A stretch of DNA of 40,794 nucleotides from the NCBI GenBank assembly GCA_016794615.1, contig JAEUJO010000005.1:1-40794 (forward strand). The letters are read 5' to 3'. The stretch is from Pseudonocardia sp. GTDB taxonomy: Bacteria > Actinomycetota > Actinomycetes > Mycobacteriales > Pseudonocardiaceae. The position numbers were made by a program, and so were the translations under genes. Below the pieces are notes generated by a model. The model did no database searches and had not been told where the DNA came from. It saw only the letters and a list, made by a program, of their open reading frames with translations. Shown piece after piece: positions 25,658-33,691 of the stretch (positions are counted from its first letter, which is position 1; each line of letters begins with the position of its first letter).

Positions 25658-25672
25658 GTCTCATTCCGAGAC
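25658..25672. promoter_or_regulatory. Imperfect copy of the GTCTCA-N3-TGAGAC palindrome
   Basis: GTCTCATTCCGAGAC matches the two perfect sites at 15988 and 28778 except for one arm base (CGAGAC for TGAGAC). It lies 71 bp upstream of the dtxR start and about 100 bp beyond the 3' end of the DUF59 gene, so if functional it would act on dtxR-mntH. Confidence 0.45.
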
Positions 25673-25741
25673 AGCACCGGGTCGATAGCAGCAGGGTCAC
25701 CCGGCCCCGACAACCCGATGAGAGCAGGGCCACCTCACTGC

Positions 25742-25807
25742 ACCGAATCAGCACCGAAGCAGGACCGAATCAGCACCGAATCAGGACCGAATCAGCACCG
25801 AATCAGG
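25742..25807. repeat. Six 11-bp tandem repeats (three 22-bp double units)
   Basis: Units ACCGAATCAGC and ACCGAATCAGG alternate exactly; only the second unit has a substitution (GAAGCAGG). The array fills the gap between the dtxR promoter and the DUF59 gene's 3' end. It has no spacers, so it is not a CRISPR. The 11-bp period is close to one helical turn. Confidence 0.9.
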
Positions 25808-25872
25808 ATGGTCGCCTGCCCCGGACGGGCAACGGCCCCGCCGGGGACGGGTACCGGCGGGACCGTAGGTCT

Positions 25873-26556
25873 TCAGGAGGTGGCGGCGTACCGCTTCGCG
25901 AGCAGGTCGCGGCACGTACCGCTGTTGCCTTCGATGCTCACCCGGGTCAGCCGGGCGCGCCGCAGGTGCAGCGGCACCTGCTCGGCGGTGACGGGCGAGC
26001 CGTCCTCGTGCAGGAGGAGCGGGGCGTCGTCGCCGCGCGGCAACCCCCCGTCCGCCCGCCGCTCCCGCATGCGGGTCAGCTCCGCCGACGGAGCCACCTG
26101 GCCCAGCCGTAGCTCGGCCAGTTGCCCAGGTGTGGTGCCGGAGTCGACCAGCGGGCGCGCGACGATGTCCTGTCCCGCCAGCGCAGCCTTGCGGTTGAAC
26201 GTCCTGCGCAGCTCGTCGAGCTCCGCACGGGCCTCCCCGGAGAAGGCAGCGGCGAAGCCGGACCGCGCCGCCACCCCCTCGTTGATCTCCTCGGCGACGA
26301 AGTGGCCCTCCAGCTCGATGTCGGCCCGGGCCACGCCGGGTACCGCGGAGACGGCGTCGTACGCGTCAGCGACCATCAGCCAGGAGAAGTTGGCCGCGCA
26401 GAAGAACGTCGGCAGGCGCAGCAGCACCGACGCGACGCCGTCGGGTGAGACGGTGCACGACGACACGAACTCGAGCTCCGTGATCGGCTCGTCGAGCTCG
26501 GGGTCGCGCACCGTACCCAGCGCCGTCCAGACCGCGTCCCGGAGGACACCGTTCAC
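25873..26556 (-). CDS. DUF59/MIP18-type protein of the monooxygenase locus
   Basis: A 227-residue protein. Residues 1-95 are a DUF59 (MIP18/SufT-like) domain with TVRDPELDEPITELEFVSSC, the conserved DPE and a cysteine, then VLLRLPTFFCAANFSWLM with a second cysteine. Small DUF59 proteins assist iron-sulfur or other metal-centre assembly. The remaining 130 residues are an uncharacterised extension ending GNSGTCRDLLAKRYAATS. GTG 26556 overlaps the amidohydrolase stop (GTGA), so it is the third gene of the dehydrogenase operon. Such a gene accompanies propane monooxygenase clusters, from memory of Gordonia and Rhodococcus. A role in loading the diiron site is plausible but unproven. Confidence 0.72.
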   Translation of the reverse strand: MNGVLRDAVWTALGTVRDPELDEPITELEFVSSCTVSPDGVASVLLRLPTFFCAANFSWLMVADAYDAVSAVPGVARADIELEGHFVAEEINEGVAARSGFAAAFSGEARAELDELRRTFNRKAALAGQDIVARPLVDSGTTPGQLAELRLGQVAPSAELTRMRERRADGGLPRGDDAPLLLHEDGSPVTAEQVPLHLRRARLTRVSIEGNSGTCRDLLAKRYAATS

Positions 26557-27635
26557 GCCTGCGCCCCCGCGGCCGTCCCGGCGTCGATGAACAGCTCCTC
26601 TCCAGGAGCCTTCTCCTCGTCCGCGGTGGTGCCCGGCGCCGAGATCTGGCACTCGGGTGGCACCTCGATGTCGTAGAGCTTCGCTGCGTTCAGCCCCATG
26701 ATCTTCTTCTTGGCGGTGGTGGTGATCTTCGGATAGTCGGAGAACTGCTCGCCGTCGGGCATCTGCCAGTCGATGAAGCCCTCGACCTGCCACTTCGGTT
26801 CCCAGATGCCGTAGTCGCTGCCGAAGACGATGCGGTCTTCACCCACCCAGAACAGCAGCTCGCCCATGAACCTCGCGAAGGTGTTGGGGCGGGCGTACAT
26901 GTGGGCACCGATCACCACGGACAGGCCCGCGTACACGTTGGGCTCCTGAACCGCGATGTAGGCGAACTGCTCGATCCGCGGCACGCCCGCGTGCTCGACG
27001 ATGAAGTTGAGCTCGGGGAAGTCCGTGGCCGCCTTGTCGACGTCCTCGACGTCGAACGCGTCCCTGTCCAGCGGCCAGATCGTGGGCCCCTTGTGCAGGT
27101 GCACGTTCTTGATCCCCAGCTCTCGGGTCTTGTCCAGGTAGCGGTAGGCCTCGGGGTCGCTCACCTTGTAGCCGCGCGAGTTCCCGTACCACTCGGCGGT
27201 GTAGAGCTTGACGCCCTTGTAGTTGTCGCGCTTGTGGTTCTCCTCGAACCGGCGGAGGCCCTCGGCACCCTCGCGCGGGTCCCACCGACCGTTCACGATG
27301 ACCTTGCCCGGGAAGGCCTCGGCCACCATCTGGTTGCGCTTGGTGGTGTTGAAGCCCTCCTTGTACCAGTAGTAGAGGAACGTCGACTGAAGGACCGCGT
27401 GGTCGACGTGGCCCTCCTCGAACACGTCGTGCCTGTAGTCCTCGAGGGTCCAGCGCTGGTATTTCTCCAGCGGCCAGTGGGTCTCGGGCGGGGCGAGCTG
27501 GTGGTAGCCGTAGAAGCAGTCGATCCAGCCCTTGGCGAGGTTCTCGCGACCCTCGACCCAGTTGTCGGGCCGGGCGTTCCAGAAGTGCTGGTGCTCGTCG
27601 ACGATGAAGTACTTCTCGCCGTCCTTCTCGTACAT
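26553..27635 (-). CDS. Amidohydrolase-2 family metal-dependent hydrolase
   Basis: A 360-residue TIM-barrel amidohydrolase. The first strand carries the HxH metal motif (IVDEHQHFWNARPDNW); later metal or active-site residues are in NVHLHKGPTIW, FIVEHAGVPRIEQ and VFGSDYGIWEPKW. Relatives decarboxylate or hydrolyse small cyclic or aromatic acids, but the version in alkane monooxygenase clusters has no assigned reaction that I know of. ATG 27635 (MYEKDGEKYF) follows GGAGGT at 8 bp; longer frames give low-complexity leaders. It follows the dehydrogenase by 46 bp and overlaps the DUF59 gene, so it is operon-linked to both. Codon use and length look normal. Confidence 0.85.
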   Translation of the reverse strand: MYEKDGEKYFIVDEHQHFWNARPDNWVEGRENLAKGWIDCFYGYHQLAPPETHWPLEKYQRWTLEDYRHDVFEEGHVDHAVLQSTFLYYWYKEGFNTTKRNQMVAEAFPGKVIVNGRWDPREGAEGLRRFEENHKRDNYKGVKLYTAEWYGNSRGYKVSDPEAYRYLDKTRELGIKNVHLHKGPTIWPLDRDAFDVEDVDKAATDFPELNFIVEHAGVPRIEQFAYIAVQEPNVYAGLSVVIGAHMYARPNTFARFMGELLFWVGEDRIVFGSDYGIWEPKWQVEGFIDWQMPDGEQFSDYPKITTTAKKKIMGLNAAKLYDIEVPPECQISAPGTTADEEKAPGEELFIDAGTAAGAQA

Positions 27636-27681
27636 GTGGTGGTACCTCCGCGTCAGGAAGGGGCGGTGCGGGGCGGGACGG

Positions 27682-28710
27682 TCAGGGGACGAGGATCGCC
27701 CGGCCGCGGACGCGGCCGGCGTCGAGGTCGTGCAGCGCGTCGAGCGCCGCATCGAGGGTGTACTGCTTCGTGTGCAGGGTGACCTTGCCTGCCTGGGCGA
27801 GCACCATCAGCTCGACGAGGTCGTTGTAGGTGCCGACGATGTTGCCGATCACGCTCTTCTCGCCCGCGACGAAGTCGAGCGTCGGCGCCCGGAACTCGCC
27901 GCCGTAGCCGATGACGTACTGGAACCCGTCCGGTGCGGTCATCGCCCACGCGTCGTTCTCCGCGCCCTGCTCGGCGACGAAGTCGAGGACGACGTCGGCG
28001 CCCTGACCGCCGGTCAGGTCCTTGACCGCGTCGATGTGGGTTCCGTCGGAGATCACCGTCTCGTCCGCGCCGATCTCCTTCGCCAGCGCGAGCGCGTCCG
28101 GGTTCCGGTCGACCACGACGATGCGTGTCGCACAGAGCGCGGCGAGCGCCTGGATCCCGATGTGGCCCAGGCCGCCTGCGCCCTGGACGACCGCGGTCGT
28201 GCCCGGCCACAGTCGCGGGACCGCCTTGCGGACCGCGTGGTAGGCGGTGATGCCGGCGTCGGCGAGGGCCGCGACGTCCGCGGGATCGGTCTCGGGATCG
28301 AGCTTCACGCACGCCCGGGCGGTCGTGCGCAGGTACTCGGCCATTCCGCCGTCGTTGTCGCTCAGGCCGGGGAAGAAGGCGTTCGCGCAGTGCATGTCGT
28401 TGCCGGCGCGACAGGGCAGGCACAGCCCGCAGGAGGGCTGTGGGTGCAGGATCACGGTGTCACCGACCGCGACGTTCGTGACACCCTCGCCGATCTCGTG
28501 CACCCAGCCCGCGTTCTCGTGGCCGATGACGTAGGGCAGGCCGGGGTTCATGGCCCGCGCCCAGTCGCCGTTCACGATGTGCAGGTCGGTGCGGCACACG
28601 CCGGCGCCACCGATCTTGACGATCACGTCGAGCGGGCCCTGGAGCGTGGGCTCCGGGATGTCGTCGATCCGCGGTTCGCTGTGGTACTCGTGCACCCGAA
28701 CGGCCCTCAC
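27682..28710 (-). CDS. Zinc-dependent NAD(P)+ alcohol dehydrogenase
   Basis: A 342-residue medium-chain dehydrogenase. Catalytic zinc ligands are in GVCRTDLH and IGHENAGW; the structural zinc site is CGLCLPCRAGNDMHC with four cysteines. The Rossmann fold has VVQGAGGLGHIGIQ, and VVVDRNP ends the second strand with Asp, which favours NAD+. In propane-oxidising actinomycetes the matching gene of the prm cluster oxidises 2-propanol to acetone, so the same step is likely here. GTG 28710 follows GGAGG. It heads a three-gene operon with the palindrome at 28778-28792 in its promoter, the same as found before prmA. Confidence 0.9.
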   Translation of the reverse strand: MRAVRVHEYHSEPRIDDIPEPTLQGPLDVIVKIGGAGVCRTDLHIVNGDWARAMNPGLPYVIGHENAGWVHEIGEGVTNVAVGDTVILHPQPSCGLCLPCRAGNDMHCANAFFPGLSDNDGGMAEYLRTTARACVKLDPETDPADVAALADAGITAYHAVRKAVPRLWPGTTAVVQGAGGLGHIGIQALAALCATRIVVVDRNPDALALAKEIGADETVISDGTHIDAVKDLTGGQGADVVLDFVAEQGAENDAWAMTAPDGFQYVIGYGGEFRAPTLDFVAGEKSVIGNIVGTYNDLVELMVLAQAGKVTLHTKQYTLDAALDALHDLDAGRVRGRAILVP

Positions 28711-28777
28711 GCGCGAACCTCCTTCTGGTCGCCGCGGTCAACGCGGCCGACGCTACGGAGCGCCAACCGTGACGGGC

Positions 28778-28792
28778 GTCTCATGTTGAGAC
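28778..28792. promoter_or_regulatory. Perfect palindrome, candidate operator of the dehydrogenase operon
   Basis: GTCTCATGTTGAGAC has the same 6-bp arms as the site at 15988-16002, differing only at the centre. It lies 68 bp upstream of the dehydrogenase GTG and just after the stop of the upstream gene at 28800. On the minus strand TAGCGT (about 28756-28751) follows as a possible -10 without a good -35. Confidence 0.65.
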
Positions 28793-28799
28793 ACTTCGA

Positions 28800-29885
28800 T
28801 CACCCCGTCCAGCCATGGGGGAGCGGGGTCAGCGAGCCCTGGTCAGCGGCCCAGGCGTACGCCCAGCAGGCGGTCGGTGGCCCGTCGTCGGGCGTGGCGG
28901 ACACCCGGATCCGCCGGTACTCCGGACCCTCGTAGCCATCGAGACGGCGGAGCAGGACGGCGGGGTCGCGAACGTCGACGACCCATCCCGGTGCGCGGGC
29001 CGACCCGTCGGGGAGCAGCGCGGGGTAGCCGAGGCCGGTGTCGCACACGCGTCCGGCGGCCGTGGCACGCCGTGGAGCGCCGACCGCGTGCCGCGCCACC
29101 TGCGGCCATGCCGGGTGCCCCGGTTGCAGTGTCCCGTAGACGAACACCGCGGCGGGCCAGTCGTCGGGATCCGGCGCGCCGACCACGGTCGTGGCGGACA
29201 GCCCGTCGTCCGGTGCCGGGGCGCCGTCGAGCCCGAGCGCCGCATCCTGGCCGAGGTCGGCGCACCGGACCGGGTGCCCGTCGACGAGCAGCGGCCGACG
29301 GATCGCCGACAGCCCGAGGTAGCTCCACGGCGCCTCGATCCGCAGGCCGTCGTCGGTGTGGACGGCACCGGTGCCCAGCCGGGCCAGCCGGTGGCGGTCG
29401 CCGCGCCCCTCGCAGCGGTCGAGCACCGCGACCTGCTCGGGGGTGGCCAGCCAGACGGCGTGCTGTTCGGACGCCCCGGGCGCGGCCCCGAGCACGGAGG
29501 TCCGCTGCCCGTCGCGGGCCCGGAACCCGCTGGCCCACACCGCGGCCAGGCCCTCGGTCCGGGCGCGCAGCACGACCACGGGCCCGGTCAGCCCCAGCTT
29601 CCGGCGCAGCCAGGTGATCTTGCCGGGGTTGCGGTTGGAGCCGTACGAGAGCACCGGGACGCGTGCGGCGAGAGGCGGCGCACCGTGCCCGGCGAGCCAC
29701 AGATCGAGCTCCGCACCGTCGATGCGCCAGCAGACGTCGAAGGTCAGGGGGTGGCTGTGTCCACCTTTTCGGGCGTGGTCGATGTGCACGAACGAGAAGG
29801 GCGGGACGGCACCGGGGTAGGGATCGGCGGGGAACTCGGCGTCGGCGTGGGGCCGGCCCGGCGACGCTCGACTGGCCTCCGGCAC
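28800..29885 (-). CDS. Tandem gamma-glutamylcyclotransferase-fold protein
   Basis: A protein of about 361 residues that appears to contain two GGCT/AIG2-like domains. The N-terminal one has VLSYGSNRNPGKITWLRR (the YGSN motif), then LDRCEGRGDRHRLARL. The C-terminal one has VFVYGTLQPGHPAW (the YGTL motif) and LDGYEGPEYRRIRV, where the glutamate of the GYEG segment would be the catalytic acid. Single-domain relatives release pyroglutamate from gamma-glutamyl compounds, but many AIG2-like members are uncharacterised. The start is uncertain: GTG 29885 (VPEASRASPGRPHAD), 5 bp after the vapC stop, is the simplest choice. Its stop is next to the dehydrogenase promoter. Confidence 0.65.
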   Translation of the reverse strand: MPEASRASPGRPHADAEFPADPYPGAVPPFSFVHIDHARKGGHSHPLTFDVCWRIDGAELDLWLAGHGAPPLAARVPVLSYGSNRNPGKITWLRRKLGLTGPVVVLRARTEGLAAVWASGFRARDGQRTSVLGAAPGASEQHAVWLATPEQVAVLDRCEGRGDRHRLARLGTGAVHTDDGLRIEAPWSYLGLSAIRRPLLVDGHPVRCADLGQDAALGLDGAPAPDDGLSATTVVGAPDPDDWPAAVFVYGTLQPGHPAWPQVARHAVGAPRRATAAGRVCDTGLGYPALLPDGSARAPGWVVDVRDPAVLLRRLDGYEGPEYRRIRVSATPDDGPPTACWAYAWAADQGSLTPLPHGWTG

Positions 29886-29890
29886 GTGGC

Positions 29891-30277
29891 TCAGGTCGGG
29901 CAGGCGGTGGGGATGCCGTACGCCGCTGCCGCGGTGAGCATGCGGTTGTCGTAGCTGACGAGAGCATCGACGTCGGCCCCGAGAAGCAGTGCTGTGGCAA
30001 CGTGGATCGCATCGAGCGTGCGCAGTAGCGGGTCCGGCAGCCTGCTTGCCGATTCGACCACGATCGCGTCCATGTCGATCAGGTCGACACGGGTGAGAAG
30101 CAGGTCGACCCGAGGCAGCGTGCGGGGTGCGCTCCGGAGCGCACCCCGCCGCAGTTCGACGGCCAGCACGGTGCTGGAGACGAGGTCGTCCCGGGCGCCG
30201 AGGTAGTCCGTGAGCGCCGCGGAGTGCATCTCGGGCTTCATCAGCTTGAACGCCGCCGACGTGTCGACGTAGATCAA
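29891..30277 (-). CDS. vapC: VapC-type PIN-domain toxin
   Basis: A 128-residue PIN-domain ribonuclease, the toxin of a type II pair, which cleaves specific RNAs when freed from its antitoxin. The acidic active-site residues are all present: D5 (MIYVDTSAAF), E41 (AVELRRG), D89 (TLDAIHVATA) and D110 (VSYDNRML). It begins at TTG 30277, overlapping the antitoxin stop (TTGA), a tight coupling usual for such pairs. The RNA target is unknown. Confidence 0.88.
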   Translation of the reverse strand: MIYVDTSAAFKLMKPEMHSAALTDYLGARDDLVSSTVLAVELRRGALRSAPRTLPRVDLLLTRVDLIDMDAIVVESASRLPDPLLRTLDAIHVATALLLGADVDALVSYDNRMLTAAAAYGIPTACPT

Positions 30278-30567
30278 TACCGCTCCTCGTCGCGCATCTC
30301 CTGCAACGTCTCCGAGAGTGACTTTTCGCCCGGCGGCGCAGCGGGGATGGGGAGGAGGTCCGCAATCCCCTTCGCGGTGGCCCGCTGCACCTTGCCGGCG
30401 GCGACGAGCTGCTCGAACACGGACCTCGGTTCGTCGGCGGGAACGAGGTATGCCACGAGCTTGCCCCGGTCCGTCACCGGCACGCGTTTCCCCGCCCGTG
30501 CCATGGCCACGTACCGCGAGGCGTGCTGGCGCAGCTCGCGGATTCCGATCTTCTCCGCCTCGTCCAC
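30274..30567 (-). CDS. vapB: Phd/YefM-family antitoxin
   Basis: A 97-residue antitoxin. Residues 1-50 have the Phd/YefM DNA-binding fold (KIGIRELRQHASRYVAMARAGKRVPVTDRGKLVAYLVP read in two parts), and the C-terminal half, EKSLSETLQEMRDEERY, is the toxin-wrapping segment. Start GTG 30567 is 7 nt after a TACTCT element, so the message may be leaderless. The stop overlaps vapC. Expected to repress its own operon at the palindrome just upstream. Confidence 0.85.
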   Translation of the reverse strand: MDEAEKIGIRELRQHASRYVAMARAGKRVPVTDRGKLVAYLVPADEPRSVFEQLVAAGKVQRATAKGIADLLPIPAAPPGEKSLSETLQEMRDEERY

Positions 30568-30573
30568 CAGGTT

Positions 30574-30596
30574 AGAGTAGCACTTAGCGTGCTACT
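30574..30596 (-). promoter_or_regulatory. vapBC promoter with overlapping palindromic operator
   Basis: AGTAGCAC (30576-30583) and GTGCTACT (30589-30596) are perfect 8-bp arms about a 5-bp spacer. On the minus strand the downstream arm runs into TACTCT (30579-30574), followed by 6 nt and the GTG at 30567, matching the TANNNT-N6-RTG pattern of actinobacterial leaderless promoters. Antitoxin binding would hide the -10. Confidence 0.6.
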
Positions 30597-30608
30597 TCGG
30601 CTGGCAAC

Positions 30609-31238
30609 TCAGTGTCCCCGCACGATCCACTCCTCCAGGTGCGGCGCCTCGTCGGCGATCGACGTGGGGTCCCCGTGGCCCGTGCGGACCGTGGTGTCGC
30701 CCGGCAGCGTCAGCAGCCGCGCCCGGATCGAGTCGATGATCGTCTCGAACGACGAGAACGACCTCCCGGTGGCGCCCGGCCCGCCCTGGAACAGGGTGTC
30801 GCCCGTGAACACCGTCGCCAGCTCCGGGGCGTAGAGACACGACGAGCCGGGCGAGTGCCCGGGCGTCGTGATCACCTGCAGCTCGATGCCGCCCGCGGTG
30901 AGCACGTCGCCGTCGCACAGGTCGTGGTCCGGCTTGCGGTCCGGGTGGGCCATCGCCCACAGCGGCGCCTCGGCCGGGTGCAGGTAGACCGGGGCGCCGA
31001 AGCGGTCGGACAGGGCGGGCGCCTGGTTGACGTGGTCGTCGTGCGCGTGGGTGCACACCACGGCTACGACGCGCCGCCCAGCGACCGCGGACGCGATCTT
31101 CTCCAGGTCGTGCGCGGCGTCGATGACGATCACTTCGTGCTCGTCCCCGACGAGCCACACGTTGTTGTCGACGTCCCAGGTGCCGCCGTCCAGCGAGAAC
31201 GTCCCCGACGTGACGACGTGGTCCACCGGTGACGACAT
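30609..31238 (-). CDS. Metallo-beta-lactamase-fold hydrolase next to mscR
   Basis: A 209-residue MBL-fold protein with the metal motif THAHDDH, the second histidine in TTPGHSPGSSCLY, the bridging aspartate in VFTGDTLFQGGPGATGRS and the last histidine in RTGHGDPTS. It resembles glyoxalase II-type thioester hydrolases. ATG 31238 overlaps the mscR stop (TGATG), so both come from one message. This pairing is common in mycobacteria (Rv2260 beside Rv2259), and hydrolysis of S-formylmycothiol, the product of MscR, is a reasonable proposal but not shown by sequence. Confidence 0.82.
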   Translation of the reverse strand: MSSPVDHVVTSGTFSLDGGTWDVDNNVWLVGDEHEVIVIDAAHDLEKIASAVAGRRVVAVVCTHAHDDHVNQAPALSDRFGAPVYLHPAEAPLWAMAHPDRKPDHDLCDGDVLTAGGIELQVITTPGHSPGSSCLYAPELATVFTGDTLFQGGPGATGRSFSSFETIIDSIRARLLTLPGDTTVRTGHGDPTSIADEAPHLEEWIVRGH

Positions 31239-32323
31239 CAGAAGACCACCACCGAGCGCAGGACCTCGCCCTTGTGCATCTTGTGGAACGCCGCCTCGAC
31301 GTCGTCGAGCCCGATGGTCTCGGAGACGAACTTCTCCAGCGGGAGCCTGCCCTGCAGGTGCAGGTCGATCAGCATCGGGAAGTCGCGGGAGGGCAGGCAG
31401 TCGCCGTACCAGGACGACTTGGTGGCGCCGCCGCGGCCGAACACGTCGAGCAGCGGCAGCTCGACGCGCATGTCCGGGGTGGGCACGCCGACGAGCACGA
31501 CCGTGCCGGCGAGGTCGCGGGCGTAGAACGCCTGGGTGAAGGTCTCGGGCCGGCCCACGGCGTCGACGACGACGTTCGCACCGTTGCCGTCGGTGAGCGC
31601 CTGGATGCCCTCGACCGCGTCCTGCTCGCGGGAGTTGATCGTGTGCGTCGCGCCGAAGTCCGTGGCCCAGGCGAGCTTCCGGTCGTCGACGTCGACGGCG
31701 ATGATCGTGGACGCCCCGGCGAGCCGGGCACCGGCGATGGCGGCGTTGCCGACCCCGCCGCAGCCGATGACGGCGATGGAGTCGCCGCGGCCCACCTGGC
31801 CGGTGTTGATGGCGGCCCCGATGCCGGCCATGACGCCGCAGCCGAGCAGGCCGGCGACCTCGGGCTTCGCCGCCGGGTCGACCTTCGTGCACTGTCCGGC
31901 GTGGACGAGGGTCTTCTCGACGAACGCGCCGATGCCCAGCGCGGGGGAGAGCTCCTGGCCCGAGGTCAGGGTCATCTTCCGGGCGGCGTTGTGGGTGCTG
32001 AAGCAGTACCAGGGCTCGCCGCGGCGACAGGCCCGGCAGTTCCCGCAGACGGCACGCCAGTTGAGGATGACGAAGTCGTCCGGGGCGACGTCGGTGACGC
32101 CCTCGCCGACGGACTCGACGATCCCGGCGGCCTCGTGGCCGAGCAGGAACGGGAAGTCGTCGTTGATGCCGCCCTCGCGGTAGTGCAGGTCGGTGTGGCA
32201 GACGCCGCAGGCCTGGACCTTCACCACCACCTCACCCGGCCCCGGATCCGGGACCACGACCGTCTCCACCGACACCGGGTCGCTCTTCTTGTGCGCGACG
32301 ACCCCGCGAACCTGCTGCGGCAT
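31238..32323 (-). CDS. mscR: S-(hydroxymethyl)mycothiol dehydrogenase
   Basis: A 361-residue zinc-dependent NAD+ dehydrogenase that oxidises the adduct of formaldehyde and mycothiol, and in mycobacteria also reduces S-nitrosomycothiol. The class III-like alcohol dehydrogenase layout is clear: catalytic zinc ligands in [16 protein letters not shown] and LLGHEAAGI, structural zinc cysteines in [15 protein letters not shown], and coenzyme motif [12 protein letters not shown] with D following in [23 protein letters not shown] is typical of the mycothiol enzyme. It implies that this organism uses mycothiol. It heads a two-gene operon with the MBL hydrolase. It may detoxify formaldehyde arising from C1 groups; a link with the monooxygenase is only suggested by proximity. 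Confidence 0.92.
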   Translation of the reverse strand: MPQQVRGVVAHKKSDPVSVETVVVPDPGPGEVVVKVQACGVCHTDLHYREGGINDDFPFLLGHEAAGIVESVGEGVTDVAPDDFVILNWRAVCGNCRACRRGEPWYCFSTHNAARKMTLTSGQELSPALGIGAFVEKTLVHAGQCTKVDPAAKPEVAGLLGCGVMAGIGAAINTGQVGRGDSIAVIGCGGVGNAAIAGARLAGASTIIAVDVDDRKLAWATDFGATHTINSREQDAVEGIQALTDGNGANVVVDAVGRPETFTQAFYARDLAGTVVLVGVPTPDMRVELPLLDVFGRGGATKSSWYGDCLPSRDFPMLIDLHLQGRLPLEKFVSETIGLDDVEAAFHKMHKGEVLRSVVVF

Positions 32324-32467
32324 CCCTGCTCGCCTCCTCGTGCTCGACTCGCGAGCAGCCTGCCATGCACGGGCCGGGACGTCGTCCGCAACCGGTCACG
32401 AAGCTCCGGAACCCGGAATCGTCGGGGTGCTGGGGTATGAAAGAGGGGGAGTGAGAAGAGGGCAGCG

Positions 32468-33691
32468 ATGGCGCAGATTCCCGAGGCCTACATCTATGAG
32501 GCGATCCGCACCCCCCGCGGGCGCGGCAAGCCGTCCGGGTCGCTCCACGAGGTCAAGCCGATCTCGCTGGTCGTCGGGCTGATCGACGAGATGCGTCGGC
32601 GATTCCCGGCGCTGGACCCGGCCACGATCGACGACATCGTGCTCGGTGTGGTCACGCCGGTCGGCGAGCAGGGCGGGGTCATCGCCCGGGCCGCCGCGCT
32701 CGCCGCCGGTCTGCCCGAGGTGGTCGCAGGGGTGCAGATCGACCGGTTCTGCGCCTCCGGGCTCGAGGCCGTGAACCTCGCGGCGATGAAGGTCCGCTCG
32801 GGTATGGAGGACCTCGTCCTCGCCGGTGGCGTCGAGTCGATGTCCCGCGTGCCGATGGGGTCCGACGGCGGCGCCTACGCGATGGACCCGGACACCGCCT
32901 ACGGCATCGGCTTCGTCCCGCAGGGCATCGGGGCCGACCTCATCGCCACCATGGCGGGGTTCTCCCGCACGGACCTCGACACCTACGCCGTCGAGTCGCA
33001 GACCCGGGCGGCCAAGGCGTGGGCGAACGGCTCGTTCGCCCGGTCGATCGTCCCGGTGCGCGACCGCAACGGGCTCACGGTCCTGGAGCGCGACGAGCAC
33101 GTGCGTCCCGGTGCCACGCTGGCGGCCCTCGCCGAGCTCAAGCCCTCGTTCGCCGCGATCGGCGAGGCAGGCGGGTTCGACGCCGTGGCGTTGCAGCGCT
33201 ACCACTGGGTCGAGCGGATCGACCACGTGCACCATGCCGGCAACTCCTCGGGCATCGTCGACGGTGCCGCTCTGGTGCTGGTCGGCTCGGAGGCTGCGGG
33301 CGCCGCGGCCCGGCTGACTCCGCGCGCCCGGATCGTCTCGGTCGGGCTGGTGGGGTCAGAGCCGACGATCATGCTCACCGGTCCGGTGCCGGCCAGTCGG
33401 AGGGCGCTGGCCAAGGCCGGGCTCACCGTGGACGACATCGATCTGTTCGAGGTGAACGAGGCCTTCGCGGCGGTCCCGATGTGGTACATGCGTGAGATGG
33501 GGGTTCCCCACGAGAAGGTGAACGTCAACGGCGGCGTGATCGCCGTGGGCCACCCGTTGGGCGCCACCGGGGCGATGAGCCTCGGCACGCTGATCGACGA
33601 GCTGGAACGCCGCGAGCTGCGCTACGGCCTGGTCACCTTGTGCATCGGCGGCGGCATGGGGGTCGCGACGATCGTGGAGCGCGTCGGATGA
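32468..33691 (+). CDS. fadA: Acetyl-CoA C-acyltransferase (FadA-type thiolase)
   Basis: A 407-residue thiolase that cleaves 3-ketoacyl-CoA in beta-oxidation. The acyl-accepting cysteine is C95 in [11 protein letters not shown], the histidine block is [16 protein letters not shown] with [15 protein letters not shown], and the second cysteine is in TLCIGGGMG. The ATG at 32468 follows AGAAGAGGGCAGCG. Its stop overlaps the fadB start (ATGA), so the trifunctional beta-oxidation complex is translated as a unit, as for Rv0859-Rv0860 of M. tuberculosis. It diverges from mscR with about 145 bp between them. Confidence 0.92.
   Translation: MAQIPEAYIYEAIRTPRGRGKPSGSLHEVKPISLVVGLIDEMRRRFPALDPATIDDIVLGVVTPVGEQGGVIARAAALAAGLPEVVAGVQIDRFCASGLEAVNLAAMKVRSGMEDLVLAGGVESMSRVPMGSDGGAYAMDPDTAYGIGFVPQGIGADLIATMAGFSRTDLDTYAVESQTRAAKAWANGSFARSIVPVRDRNGLTVLERDEHVRPGATLAALAELKPSFAAIGEAGGFDAVALQRYHWVERIDHVHHAGNSSGIVDGAALVLVGSEAAGAAARLTPRARIVSVGLVGSEPTIMLTGPVPASRRALAKAGLTVDDIDLFEVNEAFAAVPMWYMREMGVPHEKVNVNGGVIAVGHPLGATGAMSLGTLIDELERRELRYGLVTLCIGGGMGVATIVERVG

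Noticed and set aside
25742..25807. Possible small CRISPR array
   Set aside because: The 11-bp units are directly abutting with no spacers, and there are no cas genes.
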